DNA of 29,186 nt from an uncultured Burkholderiaceae bacterium (GTDB taxonomy: Bacteria; Pseudomonadota; Gammaproteobacteria; Burkholderiales; Burkholderiaceae). The notes below the pieces were generated by a model, which was not told the DNA's origin, did not search any database, and was given only the letters and a program-made list of their open reading frames with translations. This document shows positions 1 through 7,691 of this stretch, piece by piece. The DNA is taken from the NCBI GenBank assembly GCA_937871985.1, contig CALMPB010000121.1, positions 1 to 29,186 on the forward strand. Direction: 5' to 3'. A program made the position numbers and the translations under genes. Every line of letters begins with the position of its first letter. Position 1 is the first letter of the stretch.

Positions 1-21
1 CCGATTTGCGCAGCAAATTGG
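1..21. repeat. Inverted repeat at window edge (possible oriT arm)
   Basis: Positions 1-9 and 13-21 form an inverted repeat (ATTTGC-gca-GCAAAT core). Eight of nine positions pair, and the ninth is a possible G-T pair. It lies downstream of the lytic transglycosylase, where a relaxase gene would be expected next in related ICEs. An oriT is therefore possible, but the flanking sequence is cut off and no nic site can be recognised. Confidence 0.3.
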
Positions 22-115
22 GGGGCACCCGCGGGCCTTGATAGGCGGTCCGCCAGCCGTCATGCTGGGCCTATCGAGACGAGCCTCCCACCTCTCCAGG
101 GAGCACGACCTCACC

Positions 116-721
116 TCAAGGACCCTCGTGCTTCACCGCGAAGAGCGATGGCGGAGACGGCGAAGACGCGACGTTTGCCGGCGGCTCGGAAGCCCGATCA
201 AGGGCGACGAACAGCGTCTCGGGTGGCGTGATTGCCTGTGATGGCGGGGCCACGGTCGGCGCGCTGACCTTCCCGAGATAGGCGATCGTCTCGGCTGGCA
301 GGCTCCTGCCAGAGGCGATGTGGTCCACATATCGTCCCGGACCCGCATTGTAGGCGGCGAATAGTCCGGGATAGCCAAAGCGACCGTAGAGCAGCCGCAG
401 GTAGAAGGCACCAGCGAGGATATTGTCGCGGGGATCGTCGGGATCGCTGCCCAGCCGGAGCGCGCGGCGCATCGTCTCCCATGTCGCGGGCATCAGCTGC
501 ATGAGCCCGATCGCGCCTGCCCGGCTGCGGATCGGCCGCCCATCGAGCACCGTCTTGCCATTGCTCTCGGCGCGCATCACCCGCTCGATCCACTCGGTCG
601 GCACGCCGAACCGGAGCGACGCCTCGGTGACATAGGGCCGCCAGTCCGCCACCGATCCCGCGTGGACCGGCATGCTGGCCGCGAGGGCGAGCGCCGCGGC
701 GACGATCCTCAGCGCCGCCAT
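116..721 (-). CDS. Conjugation-associated periplasmic lytic transglycosylase
   Basis: 201 aa. An N-terminal signal peptide (about residues 1-21, ending A-H-A) sends it to the periplasm. The SLT domain follows: the catalytic glutamate is in RAESNG, then GLMQLMPATW, then AYNAGPGRY, the standard order for goose-type lysozyme-like transglycosylases. It would open peptidoglycan locally for the mating apparatus. The proline- and serine-rich C-terminal tail has no recognisable domain. Its start overlaps the end of the signal peptidase gene by 13 nt, so the two are translationally coupled. In ICEMlSymR7A, as I recall it, the gene after rdfS-traF (msi107) is of this kind. The function is clear; the ICE role is inferred from the neighbours. 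Confidence 0.88.
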   Translation of the reverse strand: MAALRIVAAALALAASMPVHAGSVADWRPYVTEASLRFGVPTEWIERVMRAESNGKTVLDGRPIRSRAGAIGLMQLMPATWETMRRALRLGSDPDDPRDNILAGAFYLRLLYGRFGYPGLFAAYNAGPGRYVDHIASGRSLPAETIAYLGKVSAPTVAPPSQAITPPETLFVALDRASEPPANVASSPSPPSLFAVKHEGP

Positions 722-1290
722 AGCAACCGCGCCTTCCCAACGATGTAGGTGCCCTCGGTCGCGCCGAAATATCGTCCGTCGAACGATGCAGGACTAGGCA
801 TCAGGAGGAACACCTGCCGTCCGTGGAGGCGGATGCAGCCCTTCCACATCGGCATGGGACGCCCCGTGCCATCGACGGCGCGGCGCCCGGCGGCCAACCG
901 GCCGTTGATGAAGAGTTGGTGCCCGAGCGCGCAGACCTCGTCGCCGGCATAGGCAGCGACGCGCTTCACCAGTGGCACGTTGATCGGCAGGTATTGGCGT
1001 TCGGCGGCGAGTTGGCGGAACGGTCGCGGCGCCCATGCGACTACCATGTCGCCGGGCTCGAACCATGCGCGCGGTGTGACGAGGTAGAGGCCGGTGGGCG
1101 CGCTGGCACTGGCGTTCCAAACGAGGCGCGGTGTCGGTGGGAACGCCGTGGTGAGGAGCAGGACGGCGCTGCCGGCTGCGCCCAGGACGAGGCGGCGAAC
1201 GAAGCGATCACGGCGCGACTTCTCGCGGCGGAGCGCCTCGCCCCAGGCGAGCAGCGGGGCCTCTCCCGCGCGGGTGCGACGCGGGCTCAC
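709..1290 (-). CDS. traF: TraF-type S26 signal peptidase (conjugal transfer)
   Basis: 193 aa with a GTG start at 1290 that overlaps the stop of the HTH gene as GTGA. One membrane segment (about residues 32-50) anchors it, with the catalytic domain on the periplasmic side. The S26 Ser/Lys pair is visible: the serine in ASAPTGLY and the lysine in PLVKRVAAYAGDEV. TraF peptidases of IncP and rhizobial systems mature (and in RP4 cyclise) the conjugative pilin. It lies between the rdfS-like gene and the lytic transglycosylase in one coupled operon, so pilus maturation would be produced together with the excision factor. The family is confident; the symbol follows context. Confidence 0.87.
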   Translation of the reverse strand: MSPRRTRAGEAPLLAWGEALRREKSRRDRFVRRLVLGAAGSAVLLLTTAFPPTPRLVWNASASAPTGLYLVTPRAWFEPGDMVVAWAPRPFRQLAAERQYLPINVPLVKRVAAYAGDEVCALGHQLFINGRLAAGRRAVDGTGRPMPMWKGCIRLHGRQVFLLMPSPASFDGRYFGATEGTYIVGKARLLWRR

Positions 1291-1517
1291 CGGTCGATCT
1301 CCCGGGCCGCGTTCTCGCCGGACCAGGCGTCGAGGTCGTCGATATGATATTGGACGTAGCGGCTATGGCGCCGGAACACCGGCCCCTTGCCGGCCCGGCG
1401 AAGGCGCTTCAGCAGCCGGCTCGACAACTTGAGATAGGCGGCCGCCTGGTCGGTATTGAGGAAGGGCGAGCCGCGCTTGGCGCGGGTTGCGCGCGTTATA
1501 TCGTCTTCGGAATCCAT
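1287..1517 (-). CDS. rdfS: Excisionase-like HTH protein, probable recombination directionality factor
   Basis: 76 aa from ATG 1517, preceded by GGAGA. The longer upstream reading frame runs through the promoter and is not used here. The protein is essentially one winged-HTH/excisionase domain (HTH_17 type): FLNTDQAAAYLKLSSRLLKRLRR, a basic turn, then a wing ending YHIDDLDAW. Proteins of this size and fold act as excisionases/RDFs. RdfS of the Mesorhizobium symbiosis ICE is one and heads an rdfS-traF-msi107 operon, the order seen here. It would steer an ICE integrase outside this window towards excision. Known family: HTH_17. Inference: RDF role from synteny and the FseA-like activator in the same window. 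An AlpA-like or transfer-gene regulator is the alternative. Confidence 0.75.
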   Translation of the reverse strand: MDSEDDITRATRAKRGSPFLNTDQAAAYLKLSSRLLKRLRRAGKGPVFRRHSRYVQYHIDDLDAWSGENAAREIDR

Positions 1518-1594
1518 GGGTCGGCGTCTCCGGGGTCTGATCGCGAGCGGGCGATCGCGGCACCGGAGATGCCGGGTGGGACACCGGGCGAAGA

Positions 1595-1625
1595 GTGTCG
1601 AAAGTGGGAATGCGATATTCGACAC
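1595..1625. promoter_or_regulatory. Perfect 8-bp inverted repeat upstream of rdfS
   Basis: GTGTCGAA (1595-1602) and TTCGACAC (1618-1625) form a perfect inverted repeat with a 15-nt spacer. The half-site centres are 23 bp apart, about two helical turns. It lies 78-108 bp upstream of the rdfS-like ATG, between that gene and the DUF736 terminator, where an activator of the rdfS operon should bind. Candidate binder: the FseA-like protein or the RdfS-like protein itself. Confidence 0.5.
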
Positions 1626-1638
1626 ACCCACGGGAAGA

Positions 1639-1663
1639 GCCCCGCGCCGGGATGGCGCGGGGC
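1639..1663 (-). terminator. Intrinsic terminator after DUF736 gene
   Basis: A perfect 10-bp GC stem (GCCCCGCGCC / GGCGCGGGGC) with a 5-nt loop, 7 nt past the DUF736 stop. On the minus strand TCTTCCC follows. It insulates the rdfS operon from DUF736 transcription, so rdfS must have its own promoter in 1518-1638. Confidence 0.75.
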
Positions 1664-1670
1664 GTCTTTG

Positions 1671-1970
1671 TCAGCGCGACCAGATGAGCTTGTGCTCGCC
1701 GTTGTCGCCCTCGGTCAGCGTCGCGTAGATCGGCGCCGGGAGGCTCGGATCGTCGAGCTTGAGGCTGAGATAGGGGGCGCCGGTGTCGCGCGCCGCCTTG
1801 GTCCAGGCTGCGCCGAACTCGACTCCGCCGGTGCTGACGCGGTGGTCGGGGGACTTGTCGTTGTCGCGCTCGACGGGCCGGATGCTGGCCTTGACGCGGA
1901 GCGTGAGGGTGCGGATCTCGCCATTGAAGACACCGCCGTCGCCGCGGGTGAAGCTGCCAATCTGTGCCAT
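1671..1970 (-). CDS. DUF736 family protein
   Basis: 99 aa from ATG 1970 with GGAGA upstream. The longer open frame to 2501 is not used. The sequence is a full-length DUF736 protein: MAQIGSFTR start, a middle GEIRTLTLRVKASI, then GAAWTK and YLSLKLDDP, ending LIWSR. DUF736 proteins are small, probably cytoplasmic, and found almost only on conjugative plasmids and ICEs of proteobacteria. Their biochemical role is not established to my knowledge. It is monocistronic here, with a terminator directly behind it. Confidence 0.9.
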   Translation of the reverse strand: MAQIGSFTRGDGGVFNGEIRTLTLRVKASIRPVERDNDKSPDHRVSTGGVEFGAAWTKAARDTGAPYLSLKLDDPSLPAPIYATLTEGDNGEHKLIWSR

Positions 1971-2283
1971 GATCTTAATCTCCGTTTGTCGGCCGCCCCG
2001 TGCGGTCTCGACAGGCGATCGACCGCGGCAGCCAGGGTCTGGCGCGCACCCGACGGGCCGAAGCGTTAGCGGAGGATGGCACGGTACGGAGTTTCTTGCT
2101 GCGCGAGGAAGGCGACGGGCGCAGCCCGCGCCGGGGAAGAAAGTCCGCACCGCGCCGTTGCGCGGCGACCAGGATGACGCAGATCCGCCGGACGACGAGA
2201 CCAATGGCGGCAGATCAATCAGCGGATGTGGAATGGAGTGATCCACTGGTTGCAGCACGCGCAGGACTGCTATTGTCACCGGC
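1971..2283. other. Gene-free divergent promoter region
   Basis: 313 bp between the divergent DUF736 and HEPN genes. It must hold both promoters. A weak -10-like TATTGT at 2271-2276 lies 7 nt before the HEPN ATG, so a leaderless or very short leader is possible. No convincing small gene, tRNA or repeat was found. Confidence 0.4.
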
Positions 2284-3477
2284 ATGGAAAAGCCCACGAT
2301 CGATGAAGGACGCGCTGAAGCGATCGCCGCGATGGAGCAAGTCGCGATCGAGCTTTCCGACATCCATCGTGCCAAGGAATATTCGCAGTGGCGGCCAGGC
2401 GCTGCCGGCGATCTGGATCGAGCGCTGGCTGTGGCCGATCCATTCCGCGCGCATGCCGATGTCTGGGTCTTCACCGGCGATGGCGGCGGCATGATCCGCA
2501 CTGGGCAATTCGGCGAATGGGTGATTGATCAGCTGGTCGGACATGCGACGCCCCAGGAGATCATCGACCTGTTCGAAGCCGAGGTGGCGCGCAATGCCGC
2601 CACCTATGTCGAACTCACGCCACTATTCGGGATCGCGCTCGACGCCCCCCATGACCTTGGCGACGGCGTCACCATCGAGCCGCCGGCCGAGGATTTCTTC
2701 GCGCGTACGATGAGCTATCTGCCGTTCCAGCGGATCGACTTGCCAACCGGGACGGCGCTGCTGAGCCAGCGATATTCCGTCACGCCGGCCTTTGCGCCCC
2801 GGAGAGACGAGGGCTTCGACGCCAAGGCCAGCGTGACGGTTCCGGCCAGCCCCGAGCGCGAGACGGTCCGCCGACGCTTGCGGTTGGCCTGCCTGCTCGC
2901 AGGGAACGGTGCGGTCGAGATGCCAATCTCGGCTGTGCGAGCTGACAGGGATTCTTGTCTCGTCGCGGGAGCGGTGAGCTATTCGGGGCGCCCGTTCACC
3001 CCGCACCCGCTGGTCTCTTTCGAGGTCGCGTCGAGCGCGATCGCGACACTGTTCCAGCAGCTCGGCGCCTTCAAGGAGGTGGACAGCCTGGCGCGCGCGG
3101 TGGACCGGCTGGGGCGGTCGCGGCTGGCGGTGTCGGACGTCGACAAGGCGATCGAACTCGGCATGGCGGCCGAGATCGCGCTGATGCACGACCACAGCCC
3201 ATCCAATACGGAAATCACGTACAAGATCGGCAGCCGGGCGGCATGGCTGCTTGGGAATGACGCCGCTGAACGAGCGGCGATCTTCGACGAGATGAAGCAC
3301 CTTTATCAGGCCCGCTCGGCTGCCGTGCACTCTGGCGCGCTGAGCGCGAGGTCCAAGGTCGATCTCATCGCCGCCGACCTTCTGGTGGCGCGGGCGCTGG
3401 GCGCGATCGCTGCACGCGGCAGCTTCCCGGATTGGGCGAGCTTGACGATGGGTGGAGGCGACGCTTCGGGCGGGTGA
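2284..3477 (+). CDS. HEPN-motif protein (Apea-like), unknown target
   Basis: 397 aa from ATG 2284; no good Shine-Dalgarno is visible. I do not recognise the N-terminal two thirds (about residues 1-250). The helical C-terminus contains LYQARSAAVHSG, in which R344 and H349 give the R-x4-H signature of HEPN domains, in the sequence context typical of Apea-like HEPN. HEPN domains often form metal-independent RNases in toxin, abortive-infection and defence proteins, though some are inactive. It is the first gene of a plus-strand insert in otherwise minus-strand ICE backbone, which marks it as cargo. RNase or defence activity is inference from the motif; a non-catalytic HEPN protein is possible. 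Confidence 0.65.
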   Translation: MEKPTIDEGRAEAIAAMEQVAIELSDIHRAKEYSQWRPGAAGDLDRALAVADPFRAHADVWVFTGDGGGMIRTGQFGEWVIDQLVGHATPQEIIDLFEAEVARNAATYVELTPLFGIALDAPHDLGDGVTIEPPAEDFFARTMSYLPFQRIDLPTGTALLSQRYSVTPAFAPRRDEGFDAKASVTVPASPERETVRRRLRLACLLAGNGAVEMPISAVRADRDSCLVAGAVSYSGRPFTPHPLVSFEVASSAIATLFQQLGAFKEVDSLARAVDRLGRSRLAVSDVDKAIELGMAAEIALMHDHSPSNTEITYKIGSRAAWLLGNDAAERAAIFDEMKHLYQARSAAVHSGALSARSKVDLIAADLLVARALGAIAARGSFPDWASLTMGGGDASGG

Positions 3478-3534
3478 CGAGCCACGGTCATCATCGCGCT
3501 TGCACTCTTGTTCCATATTTGTTCCAATATCGCC

Positions 3535-3747
3535 ATGACCCGACTCGAACCAGATGATCTCGGCGCGATCGCCCGCGCCATCGAGGAAGCGCCGCTCGCC
3601 TATCGCCAGGGTCTGACGGCCGTCGCCACGCGCGAACGGCTGCGCGCGGTCGACGCGTTGGCCGGCTGGATCGGCGCGCGGCTGGCGCCGCCGCCGGCCT
3701 ATCATGACGGACAACTGGTCCTGCCGATCGATATCGGCCCGCTCTGA
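3535..3747 (+). CDS. Small hypothetical protein, DUF6771-like
   Basis: 70 aa from ATG 3535; an upstream TTG in frame is less likely. The protein reads as two short helices (DLGAIARAIEEAPLAYRQGLT and RLRAVDALAGWIGARL), a proline hinge, and the ending GQLVLPI. This resembles the small sphingomonad proteins grouped as DUF6771, which I recall as ending in a similar QL-LPL stretch. No function is known. It lies 57 nt after the HEPN gene and 31 nt before the next small gene, so probably in the same transcript. Confidence 0.6.
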   Translation: MTRLEPDDLGAIARAIEEAPLAYRQGLTAVATRERLRAVDALAGWIGARLAPPPAYHDGQLVLPIDIGPL

Positions 3748-3778
3748 CATCGGCTATATCCGATCCACGGGAGGGCGG

Positions 3779-3994
3779 ATGACGGTTCTCAACCCTGTCT
3801 GGAGCTTGATCGAGCGGCTGTCGCCCGAGCCGGTCTGCGACGATTGCATCACCGAACGCCTCGGTCTGTCGGTCCGCCAACACGCCAATCACAAGACGCG
3901 TGAGCTCGCCGGCACGAACGGTTTCAGGCGCGGCAAGGACGCTTGCACACTCTGCGGTGCGACCAAGATCGTCATCCGTCGCGTGCAAGGATAG
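3779..3994 (+). CDS. Small zinc-ribbon-like hypothetical protein
   Basis: 71 aa from ATG 3779, with GGGAGG upstream. Two CxxC pairs, CDDC near residue 21 and CTLC near residue 58, frame a helical segment (LGLSVRQHANHKTREL), which suggests one zinc site holding a small nucleic-acid- or protein-binding fold. I recognise no named family with certainty. Its stop is 4 nt before the start of the AlbA_2 gene, so the two are almost certainly co-translated. A regulatory or adaptor role for the neighbour is possible but unsupported. Confidence 0.65.
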   Translation: MTVLNPVWSLIERLSPEPVCDDCITERLGLSVRQHANHKTRELAGTNGFRRGKDACTLCGATKIVIRRVQG

Positions 3995-3998
3995 CGTG

Positions 3999-5351
3999 AT
4001 GACAACCGAAATCTCCCGCCAACGCCTTGCTGATCTGCTGGTCGATCCTCGCGAGAATCTCGATCTGGAGATCAAGAACTGGCTCGATCTGCGCGGCGAC
4101 AATGAGGCCAAGGCGACGTTCGCAAAGACCGCCCTGGCGCTCGCCAACCATGGCGGCGGCTTCATCGTCCTCGGGCTTACGGAAACCGCGCAGGGGTGCG
4201 TGGAGGCCGAAGGCAGGCCGGTCACGCTGGATTCCTACGGTCAGGATCTGATCAACGGCATCGTCCAATATTACGCCGACCCCGCCTTTCATTGCGCCGT
4301 GCACGTCGTGGCGCGGCAGGATGGACGGCTATTCCCGATCGTGGTCGTGCCAGGAAACCATCGGTCGCCGATCCGCGCGAAGCGGGCGGGTCCGCATGGC
4401 AATATCATCGCCGACAACGCGATCTATGTCCGCAAGTCCGGGCCGCGCAGCGAAGTGCCGACCAGCGGGCAGGATTGGGACGGGCTGCTCGCCCGCTGTC
4501 TCGCCAATCGTCGCGATGAGATGTTCGATCAGATACGCGATCTGATCAGCGGGGCAGTTCCAATGGCGGCACAGCCAGCCGAACCCGCCAAACTCGATCA
4601 ATGGATCGAAAAGTGCCTGGCACGCTGGCAGGCATTGATAGCGAGCCTGCCGGCAGATGCCCCCGAACGCTGCCCCCACGGTTATTATTTGTTCGCCTAT
4701 GAATTGATGGGCGACCTTCGCGATATACCCCCTGGTCAGTTTCCAGAAGTCCTTCAGCGCAGCGTCGTCCGCCATACCGGATGGGCGCCTTTCTGGTATC
4801 CGACCCGGCGCGGGATCGAACCCTACCCGATCGACGGCGCGGTCGAGTGCTGGCTTGGCGGCGACACCGACGGCAGCCTGTTGGCGGGGCGTGACGCCGC
4901 CCATGCCGACTTCTGGCGGATTTCGCCCGACGGCTTCGCGTTCCTGCTGCGTGGCTATCAGGAGGATGGGCTGGAAAATCGGCCACCCGCGACCCTGTTC
5001 GACGTCACCCTGCCAGTCTGGCGAGGCGGAGAGGTCTTGTTGCAGGCCGAACGTCTGGCCGCGAACATGGTGGAAGGTCCCGCGACGATCGCTTTCGTGG
5101 CGCAATATCAAGGTTTGGCGGGGCGGATGCTCACCAGTGTCACGGGCAATCGCGCCATGTGGGACGATCGCGTCGCTCGGCAGGACGGGATCGCGTTGCG
5201 CACGACGATAGAATCGGCGTCGATCGGCCCGAATCTGCCGGAGATCATCCACCCCCTGATGGTACCGCTCTATGCACTGTTCGATTTCTTCGATCTCCCT
5301 ATGTCGCTGGTCAGCGAAGAACTGGCGAAGATGCGGCGGGGCAATTTCTAG
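3999..5351 (+). CDS. AlbA_2 (Schlafen-like) putative DNA-binding protein
   Basis: 450 aa from ATG 3999. The N-terminal about 150 residues match the AlbA_2 domain: the early DLEIKNWLDL, then ATFAKTALALANHGGGFIVLGLTE (the conserved NxxGGxxxxG core) and later IYVRKSGPRS. AlbA_2 domains occur in Schlafen-related proteins, transcription regulators and phage-defence or abortive-infection proteins, and some bind or cleave nucleic acid. The remaining about 300 residues are not recognised; no helicase or ATPase motif is visible. It is the last gene of the plus-strand cargo run and ends facing parB, with a terminator between. AlbA_2 is well supported; cellular role unknown. Confidence 0.75.
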   Translation: MTTEISRQRLADLLVDPRENLDLEIKNWLDLRGDNEAKATFAKTALALANHGGGFIVLGLTETAQGCVEAEGRPVTLDSYGQDLINGIVQYYADPAFHCAVHVVARQDGRLFPIVVVPGNHRSPIRAKRAGPHGNIIADNAIYVRKSGPRSEVPTSGQDWDGLLARCLANRRDEMFDQIRDLISGAVPMAAQPAEPAKLDQWIEKCLARWQALIASLPADAPERCPHGYYLFAYELMGDLRDIPPGQFPEVLQRSVVRHTGWAPFWYPTRRGIEPYPIDGAVECWLGGDTDGSLLAGRDAAHADFWRISPDGFAFLLRGYQEDGLENRPPATLFDVTLPVWRGGEVLLQAERLAANMVEGPATIAFVAQYQGLAGRMLTSVTGNRAMWDDRVARQDGIALRTTIESASIGPNLPEIIHPLMVPLYALFDFFDLPMSLVSEELAKMRRGNF

Positions 5352-5355
5352 AAGC

Positions 5356-5388
5356 CCGCGCGCCGACGCCCAAGGCAGAGGCGCGCGG
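5356..5388 (+). terminator. Terminator after AlbA_2 gene
   Basis: A 9-bp GC stem (CCGCGCGCC / GGCGCGCGG) with a 15-nt loop, followed on the plus strand by CAAAATTTT. It starts 4 nt after the AlbA_2 stop. Confidence 0.55.
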
Positions 5389-5415
5389 CAAAATTTTCAG
5401 CCAGCACGGAAGAAT

Positions 5416-5441
5416 GCGGGCGGCGGAACACCGCCGCCCGC
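5416..5441 (-). terminator. Terminator after parB-like gene
   Basis: A perfect 11-bp stem (GCGGGCGGCGG / CCGCCGCCCGC) with a 4-nt loop, just past the parB stop and followed on the minus strand by ATTCTTCC. Together with the preceding hairpin it separates two convergent transcripts. Confidence 0.7.
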
Positions 5442-5447
5442 AACCTA

Positions 5448-7196
5448 TCACGCCGCTTCTGCGAGCGGCCCAGCCTCTTCGTCGGGGTCCGTCGCCTCGC
5501 GTGGCGCGACCAGTTCGGCATGGCAGGCGACAGTGCCCACGCCGCCCCGCGCGGTGTATGCGCTCGGCGGGAAGCGCATCCATCGCGGCACCCAGCGTTC
5601 GGCCTTGGTCCGCCCATCGTTGCCTGCAAGATGGTCGGCGACGATGGTCTTCAACGTCTTGGACTTCTCGCCGGCATTGGCGGTGGCGATCGTATCGCCC
5701 GCCACCTCCGCGACGATCCGGCCCAGCACCTCGCGGTCGCGGATCAGCGAGAAGAAGGCTGGATCGGCCTCCCACCAGTCAGCCATGTCCACGCCGATCT
5801 CGGCGCCGGCGGCCTCCACCGCGACGCTCCCGGCGGCCAGCGTCTCGCCGACCACGACGGTAATCACCTCCATGACGGCCGCGTCGGGCAACTGGAGCAG
5901 GCGCTGGAACATGACGGCGAAGTCGTAGGGCGCGCCGCCCACCACGGTCGTTTCCTCCGCCGACAGGCCGAGCAAGTCGAGCACGGCGCGGCGGCGCTCG
6001 TCGAAGACCGTCTCGGCCCGGCAGGTCTCGACGCTCTCGCGCACTTCGTCATTGCGGGTCGCCTGCGGCTCGACGCGGACGCTCCATAATTGCGATCCGA
6101 CGATGGCATGGGCGACCAAGAGGCGAAGCGCGACGCCGGAATGGCCGAGCAAGGCAGCGCGCACGGCGGCATGGCGATGCAGGTGGACATAGGTTTCCAT
6201 GGTCGAGGTCAACTCGGGGCGCCGGGCCTTCGGCGCCTGCGCCGTATCGCCGCTTGCGGCGCGGCGGGCCTCGCTGCGAGAGAGATAGCCCTCGTGGAAG
6301 GTCACCTCGCCCGACGCGCGAACATCGACATAGACGCGCCCGCCCTTGCGCTTCGGGGCCTTCTCATACTCCCAATGATGGAAGCTCTCGGCGGGCGGCA
6401 CGATGACGACGTCGCTCCATCCGCTTTCGAGATAGGACGCCTTGCGCGCCTCGATCGCGGCATTCTGCGCGGCCCAGAAGACGTCGGGGTCCGCGAAGTA
6501 GCGGTCCTCGCCGAACAGGTCGGCGACGGTCACGCCACCCGCCTCGGGCACCTCGAACAGGGCGAAGCGCGCCGGGATCGACTGGCCGCCGAACAGCCAT
6601 GCCTTCAACTGGTGCCCCCTCGGCGCAAAGGCGTCGGGATCGTCGGCCAGAGCCAGCCATGCCTTCTGCTGGCTCTTGCTGGCGAGGGTGAGGTGGCGGA
6701 CGGTCGCGCGATCGATCGCCTCGTCGCGGTAGAGCTTGCGGATGCGGGGCAACAGATTGCCCAGCGCCAGCACGCGCTTGATACTCAGGTCGGGCAGCCC
6801 GAAGGTCGCGGCGATGTCGTCCACCGTGCGGCCTTCCTTCACCAGCCGGGTGAAGGTCTCCCACTGGGTCACCTCGTCGGCGTCGAGACGGGCGATGTTC
6901 TCGATCATGGACGCCTCGATCGCGGCGGCATCGTCGGTCTCGGCGAGGATGCGGCACGGCAGCGGCTCGGCCTCGCCGGTCTCGGCCGCGACGATCCGGG
7001 CGGCATGGAAGCGCCGCGCGCCCGCGACGATCTCGAAATGCCCTTCCTGACAATTGGGGCGGACGAGCAAGGTTTGGATGATGCCGCGCTTGCGCACGGT
7101 CGGCAGGATGTCGGACACGTCGGGGGCCTTGCGGCCATAGCGCATGTTGGTCTTGCTGACGGACAGCTTGCCTTGGTCGATGAAAACGAGTGTCAT
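5448..7196 (-). CDS. parB: ParB/RepB/Spo0J family protein (ICE/plasmid type)
   Basis: 582 aa from ATG 7196 with a strong AAGGAG. The N-terminal ParB/sulfiredoxin-like domain has the signature IVAGARRFHAARI (about residues 56-68). Next comes the KorB/ParB-type HTH region (TVDDIAATFGLPDLSIKRVLALGNLLP), then a long C-terminal region not found in short chromosomal ParB. No parA lies beside it. This long, solitary type is common with ardC, DUF2958 and DUF736 on alphaproteobacterial conjugative elements. Roles proposed for such proteins include DNA stabilisation, CTP-dependent DNA binding and nuclease activity. I cannot choose among them from sequence. It ends in a terminator and begins 84 nt after the DUF2958 gene. 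Confidence 0.85.
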   Translation of the reverse strand: MTLVFIDQGKLSVSKTNMRYGRKAPDVSDILPTVRKRGIIQTLLVRPNCQEGHFEIVAGARRFHAARIVAAETGEAEPLPCRILAETDDAAAIEASMIENIARLDADEVTQWETFTRLVKEGRTVDDIAATFGLPDLSIKRVLALGNLLPRIRKLYRDEAIDRATVRHLTLASKSQQKAWLALADDPDAFAPRGHQLKAWLFGGQSIPARFALFEVPEAGGVTVADLFGEDRYFADPDVFWAAQNAAIEARKASYLESGWSDVVIVPPAESFHHWEYEKAPKRKGGRVYVDVRASGEVTFHEGYLSRSEARRAASGDTAQAPKARRPELTSTMETYVHLHRHAAVRAALLGHSGVALRLLVAHAIVGSQLWSVRVEPQATRNDEVRESVETCRAETVFDERRRAVLDLLGLSAEETTVVGGAPYDFAVMFQRLLQLPDAAVMEVITVVVGETLAAGSVAVEAAGAEIGVDMADWWEADPAFFSLIRDREVLGRIVAEVAGDTIATANAGEKSKTLKTIVADHLAGNDGRTKAERWVPRWMRFPPSAYTARGGVGTVACHAELVAPREATDPDEEAGPLAEAA

Positions 7197-7280
7197 GGGA
7201 CCACTCCTTGTGAGTGCCGGTCCGTCATTCTTTCCGGGAGGGCGGATCGGCTTAGGATCGGCGGCGAACGGCCGCCCGCG

Positions 7281-7691
7281 TCATCCGCTGGACGGCGGAA
7301 GCTCGTTAGCCGCGCCACGGCGCAGCAAGGTCTCGGCCAATACGATCGCACCGGCGCGCCGCGCCGAGTCGGCCCATCGGGACAAGGGCAACGGCGTCTC
7401 GAAGTCGATGTCACGCTCGATGCCCATGCCGTACGGCAGGCGCACGGCGGCGATCTCCGACAGGCTGAAATAGCCTAGTTCGGGGCATCCGAAGCCGAGG
7501 TCGGCGAGGCCGAAAAGGGCATCGCCATCCTCGGCGAGCTCGGTCGCGAGCCAAGTCGCGGCCCCCAGTGGGTTGAACAATTTGAGCAGGGGGACCGGGT
7601 CCGGCTCGGGCTTGCCGTCGCGCTGCGCCGCGCGGCGATTGATGTCGTTGGCGCGCAGCGCGAAGCGGATGTCGGGGGTTAGGAGGATCAT
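7281..7691 (-). CDS. DUF2958 family protein
   Basis: 136 aa from ATG 7691, overlapping the ardC stop as ATGA. The in-frame extension to 7739 lies inside ardC and is not used. The opening MILLTPDIRFALRAN and the motifs DPVPLLKLFNPLGAATWLATEL, LFGLADLGFGCPELGY and LPYGMGIERDIDF are typical of DUF2958, a single-domain protein of conjugative elements that nearly always accompanies ArdC. The function is unknown. Coupling to ardC suggests both are made soon after DNA entry. Confidence 0.88.
   Translation of the reverse strand: MILLTPDIRFALRANDINRRAAQRDGKPEPDPVPLLKLFNPLGAATWLATELAEDGDALFGLADLGFGCPELGYFSLSEIAAVRLPYGMGIERDIDFETPLPLSRWADSARRAGAIVLAETLLRRGAANELPPSSG

Noticed and set aside
1..63. Minus-strand ATG at 63 with 21 open codons to the window edge
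   Set aside because: Too short to judge, no clear ribosome site, and the codons pass through the edge inverted repeat; more likely non-coding.
2135..2160. GAAAGTCCG string resembling the conserved start of RNase P RNA
   Set aside because: The rest of the conserved RNase P core and its closing region are not found nearby; a short chance match in GC-rich DNA.
2623..3750. 375-codon minus-strand frame opposite the HEPN gene
   Set aside because: Low-complexity Arg/Asp-rich product with no motifs; shadow of the plus-strand gene.
6090..7478. 462-codon open frame on the plus strand opposite parB
   Set aside because: It is antisense to a gene with clear ParB and HTH motifs; its product has no recognisable domain. 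Long antisense frames are common in high-GC coding DNA.
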